A stretch of 18,292 nt of DNA from contig CBFGJP010000053.1 of assembly GCA_965649105.1 (NCBI GenBank), positions 1-18,292 on the forward strand. Direction: 5' to 3'. The notes under the pieces were generated by a model. It made no database searches, had not been told where the DNA came from, and worked only from the letters and a program-made list of their open reading frames with translations. This DNA is from JAOAFX01 sp965649105 (GTDB taxonomy: Bacteria; Hydrothermota; Tepidihabitantia; SM23-42; JAOAFX01). This document shows, piece by piece, positions 5,603 to 13,900 of the stretch (the stretch's first letter is position 1; the number at the start of each line of letters is the position of its first letter). Made by a program: the position numbers and the translations under genes.

Positions 5603-7198
5603 TTAGAATATACTTGTCAAAACTGTCTTCACACCCCTGAATGGTTCTTCAAATCTGCATACACCACCAGAGCAGACCAGCCCACCCTTTTCACCACCAA
5701 TCCTTAACCTGAGATTATGCCTCGTGGTCAAATCAAGTGCCAGTTCCAGCATTGGCCAGAAGGTCTCTTCACCCAATTTTGGTATGAGCCATTCTGGCAC
5801 ACGGTCTCTCTTTTCCGCACGCAATGTCAAAACAAACCTTTCTGGCTTACCGATGGATATTGAAACTGCGCGATCGTTATATTTGCTTGTATCACTGGTT
5901 ACCATTGTTTGTTCAAGCCCCGCTTCCACAAAGAATGTGCCAAAATCATACTGTAATTCAAGATACGGTTTGGTTTCGGTCTTTTTTTGAACCGGCAACT
6001 CAATCTTTTGTTTAATTAAATGGTCAACGCCCAATGTAACCTCTGATAATTCAGTAGGATGAGTAATTGCCTTTGCACCCCGCTCCAATACACCACCCAT
6101 ATCATCCATTAAATAAAATAGTTCCTTAAATCTACTCAGCGTTGCATCATGGGTAGAAACCTTACTATTTTCTATCTCTAAAGAAATAAAATCAAATGGG
6201 GATGCTACAATTGATACACCATAGCCAATTTCGTCTATACCACGATTGACCGAAATCCCTGATTTTATCGGTGTCGGTGGCTCATTATAACGGTACTCAG
6301 CACCACCAAAACCCAGATCTTTGTAATCAACATACTGGAGTGAAATGCCAAATCCGGATAGAGACAATCCTGTAGTAAAGAGATAACCATCGCCCTTTAA
6401 TCTTCCACCTACAACCGGAATTGTCCCCAAGTGTCTGCCATATTCAAAATAATTTTCCCAGGGACCGAGTCTCAAATTGATATTACCGCCGAATAATTCA
6501 GTAAATGCCTTGGGTGTTAAATCACTACTTTTGTTTATCCGGACATACCTTGCACCAATATTTGTATTCAAACTCCAGGGATTTTCAAAATTCAAAATCC
6601 TTGTCTCTAAATTTGCACCACGAATCTGGTCTGTGGTATCATTCTTTATTTTATATTGCAATTCTTCAAAGAAGATATTTCTTGGTTTACCAGAAAGGAG
6701 TGTAAGCTGACTCTTATAGCCAATCAAATCTGCCTTTAAACCAAAAAGCGAATTGTCATTATTAAAGTCTTCATCAAGGAATTGATTCAGGCATAGACCC
6801 CTGCCGAATGTGGTATAGTATCTACCGTACAAAAGATTTACTGGTTCTTTTTTATACTGGGCAGAATAGTCAAAATAATAAAGTTTGCTGAGTGTGCGCA
6901 ATGAAGGGTCCCAAAAAAAGAATATTCCGCGCAGGGTGATATCTTTATAATCAAGCGCCATCTTCAATTTTTCTGTAATATGGTCTTTGTAATTTGTAGT
7001 ATCAAGCCTTGCATCAACAAAGAGCCAGTATTCAGCACGATTTGAACCAGTGATACGCAAATCCTGGGCAATGACGAAATTAGTTAGAAATAATAACGAA
7101 AGGATCAATGCCCCAAATCCGGAATAAATTCCAAGTTCAAAATTCCAATTTTTATAATTTACTACTTTGTATTTCGCATTTTTTAAGGTTCTATTCAT
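5603..7198 (-). CDS. Outer-membrane beta-barrel protein (DUF6029-like)
   Basis: A 531-aa predicted outer-membrane protein. Residues about 27-45 form a signal peptide (FGALILSLLFLTNFVIAQ), and the mature part starts DLRITGSNRAEYW. The rest is amphipathic beta-strand sequence with alternating aromatic residues, such as LLYGRYYTTFGRGLCLNQF and TLLSGKPRNIFF, ending in a C-terminal Phe (TVLTSIF) as is typical of barrel proteins. The GRYYTTFGRGL segment recalls the DUF6029 family of Bacteroidota and candidate phyla, whose function is unknown. The gene follows the TlpA-like gene by 17 nt with AAGGA about 8 nt before the ATG. The 25-residue basic stretch before the signal helix is unusually long; an in-frame TTG at 7108 would give a much shorter N-terminus but lacks positive charges. 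It may hold or display the co-transcribed thioredoxin-fold proteins. Confidence 0.7.
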   Translation of the reverse strand: MNRTLKNAKYKVVNYKNWNFELGIYSGFGALILSLLFLTNFVIAQDLRITGSNRAEYWLFVDARLDTTNYKDHITEKLKMALDYKDITLRGIFFFWDPSLRTLSKLYYFDYSAQYKKEPVNLLYGRYYTTFGRGLCLNQFLDEDFNNDNSLFGLKADLIGYKSQLTLLSGKPRNIFFEELQYKIKNDTTDQIRGANLETRILNFENPWSLNTNIGARYVRINKSSDLTPKAFTELFGGNINLRLGPWENYFEYGRHLGTIPVVGGRLKGDGYLFTTGLSLSGFGISLQYVDYKDLGFGGAEYRYNEPPTPIKSGISVNRGIDEIGYGVSIVASPFDFISLEIENSKVSTHDATLSRFKELFYLMDDMGGVLERGAKAITHPTELSEVTLGVDHLIKQKIELPVQKKTETKPYLELQYDFGTFFVEAGLEQTMVTSDTSKYNDRAVSISIGKPERFVLTLRAEKRDRVPEWLIPKLGEETFWPMLELALDLTTRHNLRLRIGGEKGGLVCSGGVCRFEEPFRGVKTVLTSIF

Positions 7199-7215
7199 AA
7201 TACTCTTCCTTAGTA

Positions 7216-7740
7216 TTATCCTTTACTTTTTTTACAGACGAGAGCACGCACCTTTTCTACAATAATCTCTTCATCACCTGGTTTGTATCCCTGATGAACA
7301 AAGACAATCTTCTTATCCTGATTGATAATATAACTCGTGGGCATTGCCTGGACATTGTAAAGTTCACGCAAAATATTATCGGGGTCAAGAACAATTACAT
7401 ACTTCCATTTATGGCTCAAGGCAAAGGGCTTAACCTTGGGAACTGCCCTTGCCTTATCCTGACTGATCGCCAGCATCTGTAATCCTAAGGAGTCAAATTC
7501 ATCATAATAGGGTTTCAGGGCATCCAGTTCCTTGATACACATTTTACACCACAATGCCCAGAAACTCATAAATACCGGTCCTCTCTTCAATAAAGAATCG
7601 AGACAAACTGTATTACCATCCACATCCTGTAATGTAAAATCAGGTGCAGTTGGTAATTCATTTTCCTGGGCATATATCAGACTTGTAGATAATAGAAACA
7701 AAATTCCAATTAATGGGCATAATTTCAGATTTTTTTTCAT
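7216..7740 (-). CDS. Periplasmic TlpA/ResA-like thioredoxin
   Basis: A 174-aa exported thiol-disulfide protein. The signal peptide is about residues 1-24 (LIGILFLLSTSLIYA). A redoxin/AhpC-TSA type fold follows: APDFTLQDVDGNTVCLDSL, active site FWALWCKMC with Cys65 and Cys68, LAISQD, and the cis-Pro loop QAMPTSYII (Pro134). TlpA/ResA proteins reduce disulfides in the periplasm, for instance in apocytochromes, or resolve oxidised peroxidase-like partners. The ATG overlaps the stop of the upstream selenoprotein gene (ATGA) and is served by GAGGAGGT, so the two are translationally coupled. The additional Cys46 is outside the active site. It is a natural candidate for the reductant, or the client, of the selenoprotein upstream. 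Confidence 0.88.
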   Translation of the reverse strand: MKKNLKLCPLIGILFLLSTSLIYAQENELPTAPDFTLQDVDGNTVCLDSLLKRGPVFMSFWALWCKMCIKELDALKPYYDEFDSLGLQMLAISQDKARAVPKVKPFALSHKWKYVIVLDPDNILRELYNVQAMPTSYIINQDKKIVFVHQGYKPGDEEIIVEKVRALVCKKSKG

Positions 7741-8453
7741 TTCACCTCCTCAAATTTTGTAGTAATTGTCTGCATTACTTCTTTCGTATTTATATGCTGA
7801 ATAAAGACCGTTACCCGTAATTTTGACACGGGGATGTTATGATTAAATTCAAAACTTTGAATCACACTGTCTGGATACTGTAATTGGACCGGAAATTCAT
7901 ATAATGCGCGACACACGCGATAGAGTATAGTAAAAGCACCCGGTAAACTATCTTCGGTTATGGCGATATATGCCTTGATATCACCTTCGGGGATTGTATC
8001 AGCAGCAACTATCTTTAATCTAAACCGGGCACTTGTTGGCATAGTAATCGCACTATCTATGGTAAGATTATAATATGGCATCCTTGTGCGTGCCATTTGA
8101 TAATGGGCTTCATATATACTATCATATTTGGAGGGATTTTGTTCCCAGACTGCATCAATTCCATCAAAAACAACAAATGGCGGGTTATAGCCCGTATTAT
8201 AAAAATCTTCGCGCTCCTCTGCCTTCGGTATCATATATGGTCCTTGAACATGATAACAGACCACAACCAGGGTATCCCCAGTTTTATTCGCCACGCTATC
8301 AATTAAAGCCCGCTCCGCGAGCATACAGAATCCTCAGCCATCCTCTGTAAACATCTCTGCAAGAACAATCCTGCTTGTGGGTTCAGGAAAATGAACCTTT
8401 GGTGCATCAGAACAGAAGAGAAATAATAATGGTATAAAGATTAATTTCTTCAT
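7737..8453 (-). CDS. Selenocysteine-containing Omp28-like thioredoxin-fold protein (UGA read as Sec40)
   Basis: A 238-codon frame with one in-frame TGA at 8336-8334. Read through, the region is VLAEMFTEDG-U-GFCMLAERALI, in which UGFC aligns with the CGYC active site of Omp28-related thioredoxin-like proteins (Sec40, Cys43). Later TLVVVCYHV and NPPFVVFDG (with the cis-Pro position) fit the same fold. A hairpin at 8308-8322 starts 11 nt after the UGA with a GGA loop, as expected for a bacterial SECIS element. The N-terminus MKKLIFIPLLFLFCSD is a signal sequence; Cys14 may be lipidated, though Phe at -1 is not a standard lipobox. The start is supported by a promoter whose -10 box ends 8 nt before ATG 8453. 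The alternative ATG at 8324 begins just after Cys43 and would give a 195-aa protein without signal peptide or active site. The C-terminal beta-rich part (130-238) is not assigned. It is coupled to the TlpA-like gene. Confidence 0.85.
8308..8322 (-). promoter_or_regulatory. Bacterial SECIS hairpin
   Basis: Coding-strand GCTCGC-GGA-GCGGGC: a 6-bp stem (one G-U pair) with a 3-nt loop GGA. The loop begins at nt 18 after the UGA. Published bacterial SECIS models ask for a short stem about 16-37 nt past the UGA and a G in the first two loop positions; both hold. The SelB dependence is inferred. Confidence 0.75.
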
Positions 8454-8461
8454 AATATGCA

Positions 8462-8489
8462 ATTATACTTAAAAACCTTTAAAAGTCAA
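8462..8489 (-). promoter_or_regulatory. Promoter of the selenoprotein gene, apparently leaderless
   Basis: Minus strand: TTGACT (8489-8484), 16-nt spacer, TATAAT (8467-8462), then 8 nt to ATG 8453. It lies in the 40-bp gap after fhs, so the selenoprotein-tlpA-barrel unit can be transcribed independently of fusA-fhs. It also argues that translation starts upstream of the UGA. Confidence 0.7.
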
Positions 8490-8493
8490 TATT

Positions 8494-10164
8494 TTAAGAA
8501 AGACCAATTATTCTCCCATGCTCGTCAATATCAATTTTTGTAGCATTGGGATTTTTTGCGAGCCCAGGCATAAGATTTATTTCACCCGCGAGTGGTACTA
8601 AAAAACCTGCACCCGATGAAACCTTTATTTCAATTATTGTTATTTTAAATTTTTCGGGCACCCCATACAATTTCGGGTCATCACTCAATGAACGATTTGT
8701 CTTGGCGATGCAGATTGGTAATTTGTCAAAACCCAATTTCTTCCATCTTTTTATATCCTTTTCTGCCTTCGGCGTATATACCACCTTTTCTGCACCATAA
8801 ATTTCAGTCGCTACTTTTTCTATCTTCCTTTCTATCGCATCTTCTAAATCATAAAGATAGGTTTGTGCGGATACAGAATTTTCTGTTGCTTTTACTACTT
8901 CCGTTGCCAACTCCATCGCACCTTCACTCCCTTTTGTAAACACCCTTAATTCAACACAGGAGATATGGTTTTGTTCACAGAAAGATTTTACAGTTTCGAT
9001 CTCTTCTCGCGTATCATCAGTGAAGATATTTAAACCGACGACTACCGGCACATTAAATTTTCTCATATTTTCAATGTGTCTCTTTAAATTTGGCAAACCG
9101 TTCTTTAAATGTGCAATCGTTCCCGACTTTAGATTTTTCTCATCCGCACTCCCGTGCAACTTCAATGCCCTGATTGTGGCTACGATTACTCCCGCATTAA
9201 CCTTTAAACCGCCGACTCTACATATAATATCAAAAAATTTCTCTGCCCCGAGGTCGGTTCCAAAACCTGCTTCCGTAACAACATAGTCACTGAGTTTAAG
9301 TGCCATCTTCATTGAAATCAAACTACAAGTTCCATAGGCAATATTGGCAAAAGGTCCGGTATGAATGAAGGCAGGGGTATGCTCAATTGTCTGGACCAGA
9401 TTCGGTTTTAGCGCATCTTTTAATAATACCGCCATTGCCCCACACACCCCGAGTTGTCCGGCAAAGACTGGATTACCTGCCATATCAAATGCTACAAGAA
9501 TTTTACACAATCTCTCTTTTAATTCCTTGATTGAAGTTGATAAACCAAGTATTGCCATCACTTCGCTTGCAGCAGTAATTATAAATCCATCCTCCCTTGC
9601 CGGTCCATTTATCTTTCCACCCAGTCCTACAACTATACTCCTCAATGAACGGTCATTCATATCCATTGTTCTGGGAAATATAATTTCCCTCTCATCTATC
9701 TGGAGTTGGTTTCCAAAATGGATATGATTATCCAGCGCGGCAGAGAGAAGGTTGTGTGCTGAAGAGACCGCATGGATATCGCCGGTAAAATGGAGATTTA
9801 TATCTTCCATAGGTAATACCTGTGAATACCCACCGCCTGCTGCACCACCTTTTATGCCAAAGAACGGCCCCAGTGACGGTTCCCGCAGGGTAACAATTGA
9901 ACTTTTAACCAGACGATTGAGTGCCATACTCAAGCCGATTGCCACGGTTGTTTTACCTTCTCCAAAAACCGTGGGTGTAATTGCGCTTACGAGGATTAAT
10001 TTACCATCAGATTTGTCCTTTATCTTTTCAAAAAATTTCAGGGAAATCTTTGCCTTATAATGCCCAAATGGTAAAACAAATTCATTTGGGATGTTCAATC
10101 TTTTTGTTATCTCAGAAATGTGCATCAACTTTGTCTTACGGGCAATTTCAATATCCGATTCCAT
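8494..10164 (-). CDS. fhs: Formate--tetrahydrofolate ligase
   Basis: A 556-aa cytoplasmic enzyme that makes 10-formyl-THF from formate, THF and ATP, feeding purine synthesis, fMet-tRNA and the Wood-Ljungdahl or glycine/serine one-carbon routes. The ATP-binding loop TPTVFGEGKTTVAIGLS is at about residues 63-79. TLREPSLGPFFGIKGGAAGG, GYSQVLPMEDINLHFTGD and HIHFGNQL are highly conserved signatures. Length matches the family (about 555). The start is the ATG overlapping the fusA stop (TGATG), preceded by AGAGG at 4 nt; a TTG one codon upstream is possible but too close to the ribosome site. It is coupled to fusA. No folD or other folate gene is in the window. Confidence 0.95.
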   Translation of the reverse strand: MESDIEIARKTKLMHISEITKRLNIPNEFVLPFGHYKAKISLKFFEKIKDKSDGKLILVSAITPTVFGEGKTTVAIGLSMALNRLVKSSIVTLREPSLGPFFGIKGGAAGGGYSQVLPMEDINLHFTGDIHAVSSAHNLLSAALDNHIHFGNQLQIDEREIIFPRTMDMNDRSLRSIVVGLGGKINGPAREDGFIITAASEVMAILGLSTSIKELKERLCKILVAFDMAGNPVFAGQLGVCGAMAVLLKDALKPNLVQTIEHTPAFIHTGPFANIAYGTCSLISMKMALKLSDYVVTEAGFGTDLGAEKFFDIICRVGGLKVNAGVIVATIRALKLHGSADEKNLKSGTIAHLKNGLPNLKRHIENMRKFNVPVVVGLNIFTDDTREEIETVKSFCEQNHISCVELRVFTKGSEGAMELATEVVKATENSVSAQTYLYDLEDAIERKIEKVATEIYGAEKVVYTPKAEKDIKRWKKLGFDKLPICIAKTNRSLSDDPKLYGVPEKFKITIIEIKVSSGAGFLVPLAGEINLMPGLAKNPNATKIDIDEHGRIIGLS

Positions 10165-12191
10165 CAATCCTCTTTTGGTGCATAATGAGAAAATTGCATT
10201 GTATAAATCCCTCTGCCCTGTGTTACCGACCTTAAATCGGTAGCATAACCGAATGATTTTGCAAGCGTAAGAGTGGCGGTAATAATTTTTTCTTTTTTGT
10301 TTGTTTCAATGTTCAAAATCTGCGCCTTGCGCGAATTTAGGTCGTTGAGTACATCACCAAGGTAGTCTTCAGGAACTACAATTTCTAAGGACATCACTGG
10401 CTCAAGGAGAATTGGCTTTCCGTTCATAAACGCCTCACGCATCGCCAGTTGTGCTGCAATTTGAAAAGCAAGTTCCGATGAATCAACTGGATGGTATGAG
10501 CCATCCATAATAGTTACTTCAATGTTTACAATCGGATAACCCATATAAATTCCGGTCTCACACTGTTCCTTTATTCCTTTCTCAATTGCTGGAATGAACT
10601 GTTTGGGAATAGCACCTTCTTTAATCTTATTGTTAATCAAAATCCCTTCTTTATTTAAAGGCCTGAGTTGTAATTTTACCACACCATACTGCCCCTTACC
10701 ACCGCTCTGTTTTATAAATCTTCCTTCAGCAATTGCTGGTTGGGTTATTGTCTCACGATAAGAAACCTGCGGTTTGCTAACATAACAATCAACCCCGTAT
10801 TCTCTCTTTAGTCTATCAGTAATTATTTCAAGATGGAGTTCACCCATGCCTGATATGATGCGCTGACCGGTTTCTTCATCGGTCTTTACCCTGAATGTAG
10901 GGTCCTCTACCTGGAGATACTTAAGCGCATTATCAAGTTTTTCATCATCCATTTTTGTCTTGGGCTCAAGCGAAACGAATATCACCGGTTCAGGAAACTG
11001 CATTGGTTCAAAGGTAATGGGATATTTTGGTTCGCACAGAGTATAACCGGTTCTTGATTCACGGATCCCGGTGATAACACCAATCTCTCCCACACTCAAT
11101 TGTTGGATTTCATCCCTTTTATTTGCATGCATCAAATACATTCTACCAATTCTATCAATCCGACCAGGTGGAAATATTTTAACTTTGTCGCCTGCATTTA
11201 TTTTACCTGAATAAATACGAATGTAGTATAAAAGCCCAAGATGGGGATCGGTTTGGGTTTTAAATAAAAGCGCCGAAAACGGAGCATCAATTGAGGGTTC
11301 CCTTACTTCCCATTTACCGGTCTCGGGATTTTCACCTTTTATGGGTGGCAGGTCAACCGGTGAAGGGAGATAATCAAGGACGGCATCAATCAGTGGTTGA
11401 ATACCGCGATTCCTTAATGCACTGCCGCATAACACCGGGAAGAAATGTAGATTCAATGTCCCTTTTCTTAAGACATCTTTTATTTTTTCTATCCGCACTG
11501 GGATGTCAGCAAAATAACTTTCAAATATGTCTTCATCATACTCTGCCAGTATCTCCATAAGTTCTGTACGCAATCCCTTTACCTCATTCTGATATTCCTG
11601 CGGAATCGGTTCGGTGTGATAATGAATGCCTTCTTCATCGTCCCAGTATATTGCCTTCTGTTCAATTATATCAATAACTCCTTTAAACCTATCTTCGGCA
11701 CCTATTGGTATCTGGAGGATAACTGGCTTAAGAGAAAGTTTATCTTTCATCTGTTTGATTACACGATAAAAATCTGCACCAAGACGATCCATTTTATTGA
11801 CAAAGGCAATCCTTGGTACCCGATATCTATCGGCTTGGCGCCAGACGGTCTCGCTCTGGGGCTGAACTCCACCGACGGCACAGAATATTGCAATTAAACC
11901 ATCAAGGACCTTCATTGATCTCTCTACCTCTATTGTGAAATCAACATGCCCGGGGGTATCAATGATATTTAGACGATGTTCCTTCCAATAAACTGTTGTT
12001 GCGGCAGCGGTAATAGTAATTCCTCTCTCTCTTTCCTGGGGCATCCAATCCATTGTTGCCGAACCTTCATCAACCTCACCAATTTTTCTTATCTTTCCGG
12101 TATAAAATAATATTCGCTCCGTTGTCGTGGTTTTGCCGGCATCAATATGGGCGGCAAGTCCAATATTCCGAATCATTTTAAGATCGATCAT
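10164..12191 (-). CDS. fusA: Translation elongation factor G
   Basis: A 675-aa translational GTPase that drives ribosomal translocation. G domain: AHIDAGKT (G1), RGITITAAATT (G2), DTPGHVDF (G3), NKMDRLGADF (G4), then domains II-V with GMGELHLEIITDRLKREYGV and the C-terminal MSLEIVVPEDYLGDVLNDLNSRKAQI. Length is normal for EF-G. The start is set at ATG 12191 (MIDLKMIRNIG), because a promoter with TATAAT ending 6 nt upstream would place transcription start there; ATG 12206 lies inside the promoter spacer. The gene is followed by fhs with overlapping stop and start and is not beside rpsL, rpsG or tuf. It is therefore either a relocated sole fusA or a second EF-G; the sequence alone does not settle which. 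Confidence 0.92.
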   Translation of the reverse strand: MIDLKMIRNIGLAAHIDAGKTTTTERILFYTGKIRKIGEVDEGSATMDWMPQERERGITITAAATTVYWKEHRLNIIDTPGHVDFTIEVERSMKVLDGLIAIFCAVGGVQPQSETVWRQADRYRVPRIAFVNKMDRLGADFYRVIKQMKDKLSLKPVILQIPIGAEDRFKGVIDIIEQKAIYWDDEEGIHYHTEPIPQEYQNEVKGLRTELMEILAEYDEDIFESYFADIPVRIEKIKDVLRKGTLNLHFFPVLCGSALRNRGIQPLIDAVLDYLPSPVDLPPIKGENPETGKWEVREPSIDAPFSALLFKTQTDPHLGLLYYIRIYSGKINAGDKVKIFPPGRIDRIGRMYLMHANKRDEIQQLSVGEIGVITGIRESRTGYTLCEPKYPITFEPMQFPEPVIFVSLEPKTKMDDEKLDNALKYLQVEDPTFRVKTDEETGQRIISGMGELHLEIITDRLKREYGVDCYVSKPQVSYRETITQPAIAEGRFIKQSGGKGQYGVVKLQLRPLNKEGILINNKIKEGAIPKQFIPAIEKGIKEQCETGIYMGYPIVNIEVTIMDGSYHPVDSSELAFQIAAQLAMREAFMNGKPILLEPVMSLEIVVPEDYLGDVLNDLNSRKAQILNIETNKKEKIITATLTLAKSFGYATDLRSVTQGRGIYTMQFSHYAPKED

Positions 12192-12197
12192 AGCAGT

Positions 12198-12226
12198 ATT
12201 ATACATAGACTTTTATCGCAATTCAA
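12198..12226 (-). promoter_or_regulatory. Promoter of fusA, apparently leaderless
   Basis: Minus strand: TTGAAT (12226-12221), 17-nt spacer, TATAAT (12203-12198), 6 nt, ATG 12191. It begins 4 bp after the stop codon of the upstream methyltransferase gene. No Shine-Dalgarno precedes either candidate ATG. Confidence 0.6.
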
Positions 12227-12229
12227 GGA

Positions 12230-13597
12230 TTATTCTCTTATCCTTCTTGATCTTTTTACTGTAGATTTTATCCCGTCTTTATTTACATGACCAACACTCA
12301 AGGGTAAATTCTTATATGTGATCATCACAAACTCATCAAATCCATTCTTTCTTTTTATACTCTCACCACATAAAATCTTTTTTAATTCCCATTCTTTTAC
12401 CTCAACGATATTCTTTTCTGCACCATGTCCAAATATTTGAACAAAATCATTATCCGGCTTAAGATTTGTGCCGTAAATTCTGCCAATCTCAAGTCCTTTC
12501 CTTATTCCGGAAATTTCAATGAAGGCGTAGGCTTCGGTCGTTGAAATAAAGTATTTATCCCGCCTTTGAAAAACAGCATATCCATTGAATCTGCTATGTG
12601 TTATACCATATTGCCTTGCAAATAATTCAATAACTTTATTCTGATATTCAATTTTTCCATGATATCCGGGTCTCAGTTGTGGTACTCCACGTTTAGTTAT
12701 CCGGGCAATAAAAAATGGTGCGGTATCATTGTCCTGGGGTAAAATTCTAACGCAGTTCTTCACCCTTATATCAAAATGCTCTTTTTCCCAGGAAACTATT
12801 CCTTCACGAAATTTAAAATTGGGGATATTTATGGATAAAACTTCAGCCTCTGGAAATTTCTTTAAAAGATAATCAATCACTCCTTCATTCTCCTCAGGTG
12901 CAATCGTGCAGGTAGAATAGACCAGCGTTCCTCCAGGTTTCAATGCCCGGAATGCCGAAACAATCAATCCTTTTTGGATTCTTGACATCTTTTGAATATT
13001 CTTTATTCCCCAGTGATACAAAACTTTTTTTGACTTTCTTATCGTTCCTTCTGCAGAACATGGTGCATCAAGGAGGATTTTATCGAAATAATTGGGCAGG
13101 ACATCGCCGATCTTCTCCCCGGGAATGGAAATCAAAACCTCATTCAATAAACCACATTTCTTTACATTATGTATAAGACTTGAAATTCGCTTATAATCAA
13201 TCTCATTAGCAACAATTAGCCCCCGGTTTCCCATCATCTGGGCGATCTGGGTCGTCTTTGAACCAGGTGAGGCGCAAAGGTCAAGGACTACATCTTCAGG
13301 TTTCGGTTCAAGAATGAGTGCGGGAAGCATTGAGGCAATCTCCTGAACATATATGAAACCCAGTTGGTGGGTGAAGTGATTACCAATACCATGGCCATTC
13401 TCAACCACATAGGCATCATTATAAAAACTTACCGGTTTTAGACTAAAATCTTTTAATAAAGATAGAATGCTCTCCTTTTTTATCTTCAGGGTATTCAATC
13501 TTACTGATATCCTCTGAAATCTGTTCAAAAATTCAATGAATTCCCTAAAATCAGGGATTATCTTTTCATATCTCACATAGATATCTTCAATCTTCAT
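12230..13597 (-). CDS. RsmF/NSUN-family RNA (cytosine-5) methyltransferase
   Basis: A 455-aa cytoplasmic SAM-dependent m5C methyltransferase for rRNA or tRNA. The N-terminal RNA-binding part includes ISVRLNTLKI. The SAM site is VLDLCASPGSKTTQIAQ (about 104-120). The two catalytic cysteines are in DAPCSAEG (motif IV) and YSTCTIAPEENE (motif VI). The C-terminal 130 residues resemble the PUA-like/RsmF C-terminal region (LPLSVGHVNKDG). The RNA target is not evident; RsmF and YebU-like enzymes modify 16S rRNA. Its promoter has the -10 box 8 nt before the ATG. The fusA promoter begins just after its stop, so both may be partly co-transcribed. Confidence 0.88.
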   Translation of the reverse strand: MKIEDIYVRYEKIIPDFREFIEFLNRFQRISVRLNTLKIKKESILSLLKDFSLKPVSFYNDAYVVENGHGIGNHFTHQLGFIYVQEIASMLPALILEPKPEDVVLDLCASPGSKTTQIAQMMGNRGLIVANEIDYKRISSLIHNVKKCGLLNEVLISIPGEKIGDVLPNYFDKILLDAPCSAEGTIRKSKKVLYHWGIKNIQKMSRIQKGLIVSAFRALKPGGTLVYSTCTIAPEENEGVIDYLLKKFPEAEVLSINIPNFKFREGIVSWEKEHFDIRVKNCVRILPQDNDTAPFFIARITKRGVPQLRPGYHGKIEYQNKVIELFARQYGITHSRFNGYAVFQRRDKYFISTTEAYAFIEISGIRKGLEIGRIYGTNLKPDNDFVQIFGHGAEKNIVEVKEWELKKILCGESIKRKNGFDEFVMITYKNLPLSVGHVNKDGIKSTVKRSRRIRE

Positions 13598-13605
13598 AAA
13601 GGATA

Positions 13606-13633
13606 ATTATATAGATTTATTATTATAAGTCAA
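13606..13633 (-). promoter_or_regulatory. Promoter of the RNA methyltransferase gene, apparently leaderless
   Basis: Minus strand: TTGACT (13633-13628), 16-nt spacer, TATAAT (13611-13606), then 8 nt (TATCCTTT) to ATG 13597. No purine-rich ribosome site is visible. Confidence 0.65.
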
Positions 13634-13784
13634 GAAATACAAAAATTGAGGATTAAGTTCCAATATAATTTTGCTCATCTAATGCACATTTGTTCAAAAT
13701 TTGAGCATATAACTGCAAAAAGATTACGAAATTCCTTTCATTTTATGGCATAGATATTGCTTTATATAATTAGCAGGAAAAATA

Positions 13785-13892
13785 ATGAAAAACCGTGCCA
13801 TTGATTTCACTAAGCAGAAATTTTACTCCGATTTAAGAAAATTTACCAAAATTAATATTGACAAAGAGTGGAGGTTGATTATAATATGCTGA
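13785..13892 (+). CDS. Possible 35-aa small protein or leader peptide before the kinase gene
   Basis: ATG with AGGA 6 nt upstream and TATAAT at 13765-13770. The product is basic and polar for 25 residues (MKNRAIDFTKQKFYSDLRKF and on) and ends EWRLIIIC. Its TGA lies 8 nt before the preferred kinase ATG, so it could couple translation. The consensus kinase promoter lies inside its 3' part, and no homolog is recalled, so it may be chance. Confidence 0.3.
   Translation: MKNRAIDFTKQKFYSDLRKFTKINIDKEWRLIIIC
13858..13885 (+). promoter_or_regulatory. Perfect-consensus promoter of the pilus regulatory operon
   Basis: TTGACA (13858-13863), 16-nt spacer, TATAAT (13880-13885): 12 of 12 consensus positions. 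Transcription would start near 13892, which leaves ATG 13901, preceded by GAGGG, as the first usable start of the kinase. Confidence 0.65.
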
Positions 13893-13900
13893 GGGATTAT

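Larger units (their letters stand above)
13598..13900. other. Divergent intergenic region between RNA methyltransferase and sensor kinase genes
   Basis: About 300 bp, very A+T-rich. It holds the methyltransferase promoter (13606-13633), a possible 35-aa reading frame (13785-13892) and a consensus promoter for the kinase (13858-13885). Between 13634 and 13760 I see no hairpin, repeat or gene. Confidence 0.6.

Noticed and set aside
7737..8324. Start of the Omp28-like gene at ATG 8324 (195 aa)
   Set aside because: It removes the signal peptide and begins immediately after Cys43; the promoter, UxxC motif and SECIS hairpin all point to ATG 8453.
9020..10060. Plus-strand open frames of 88-120 aa inside fhs
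   Set aside because: They are antisense to highly conserved fhs sequence and show no family features.
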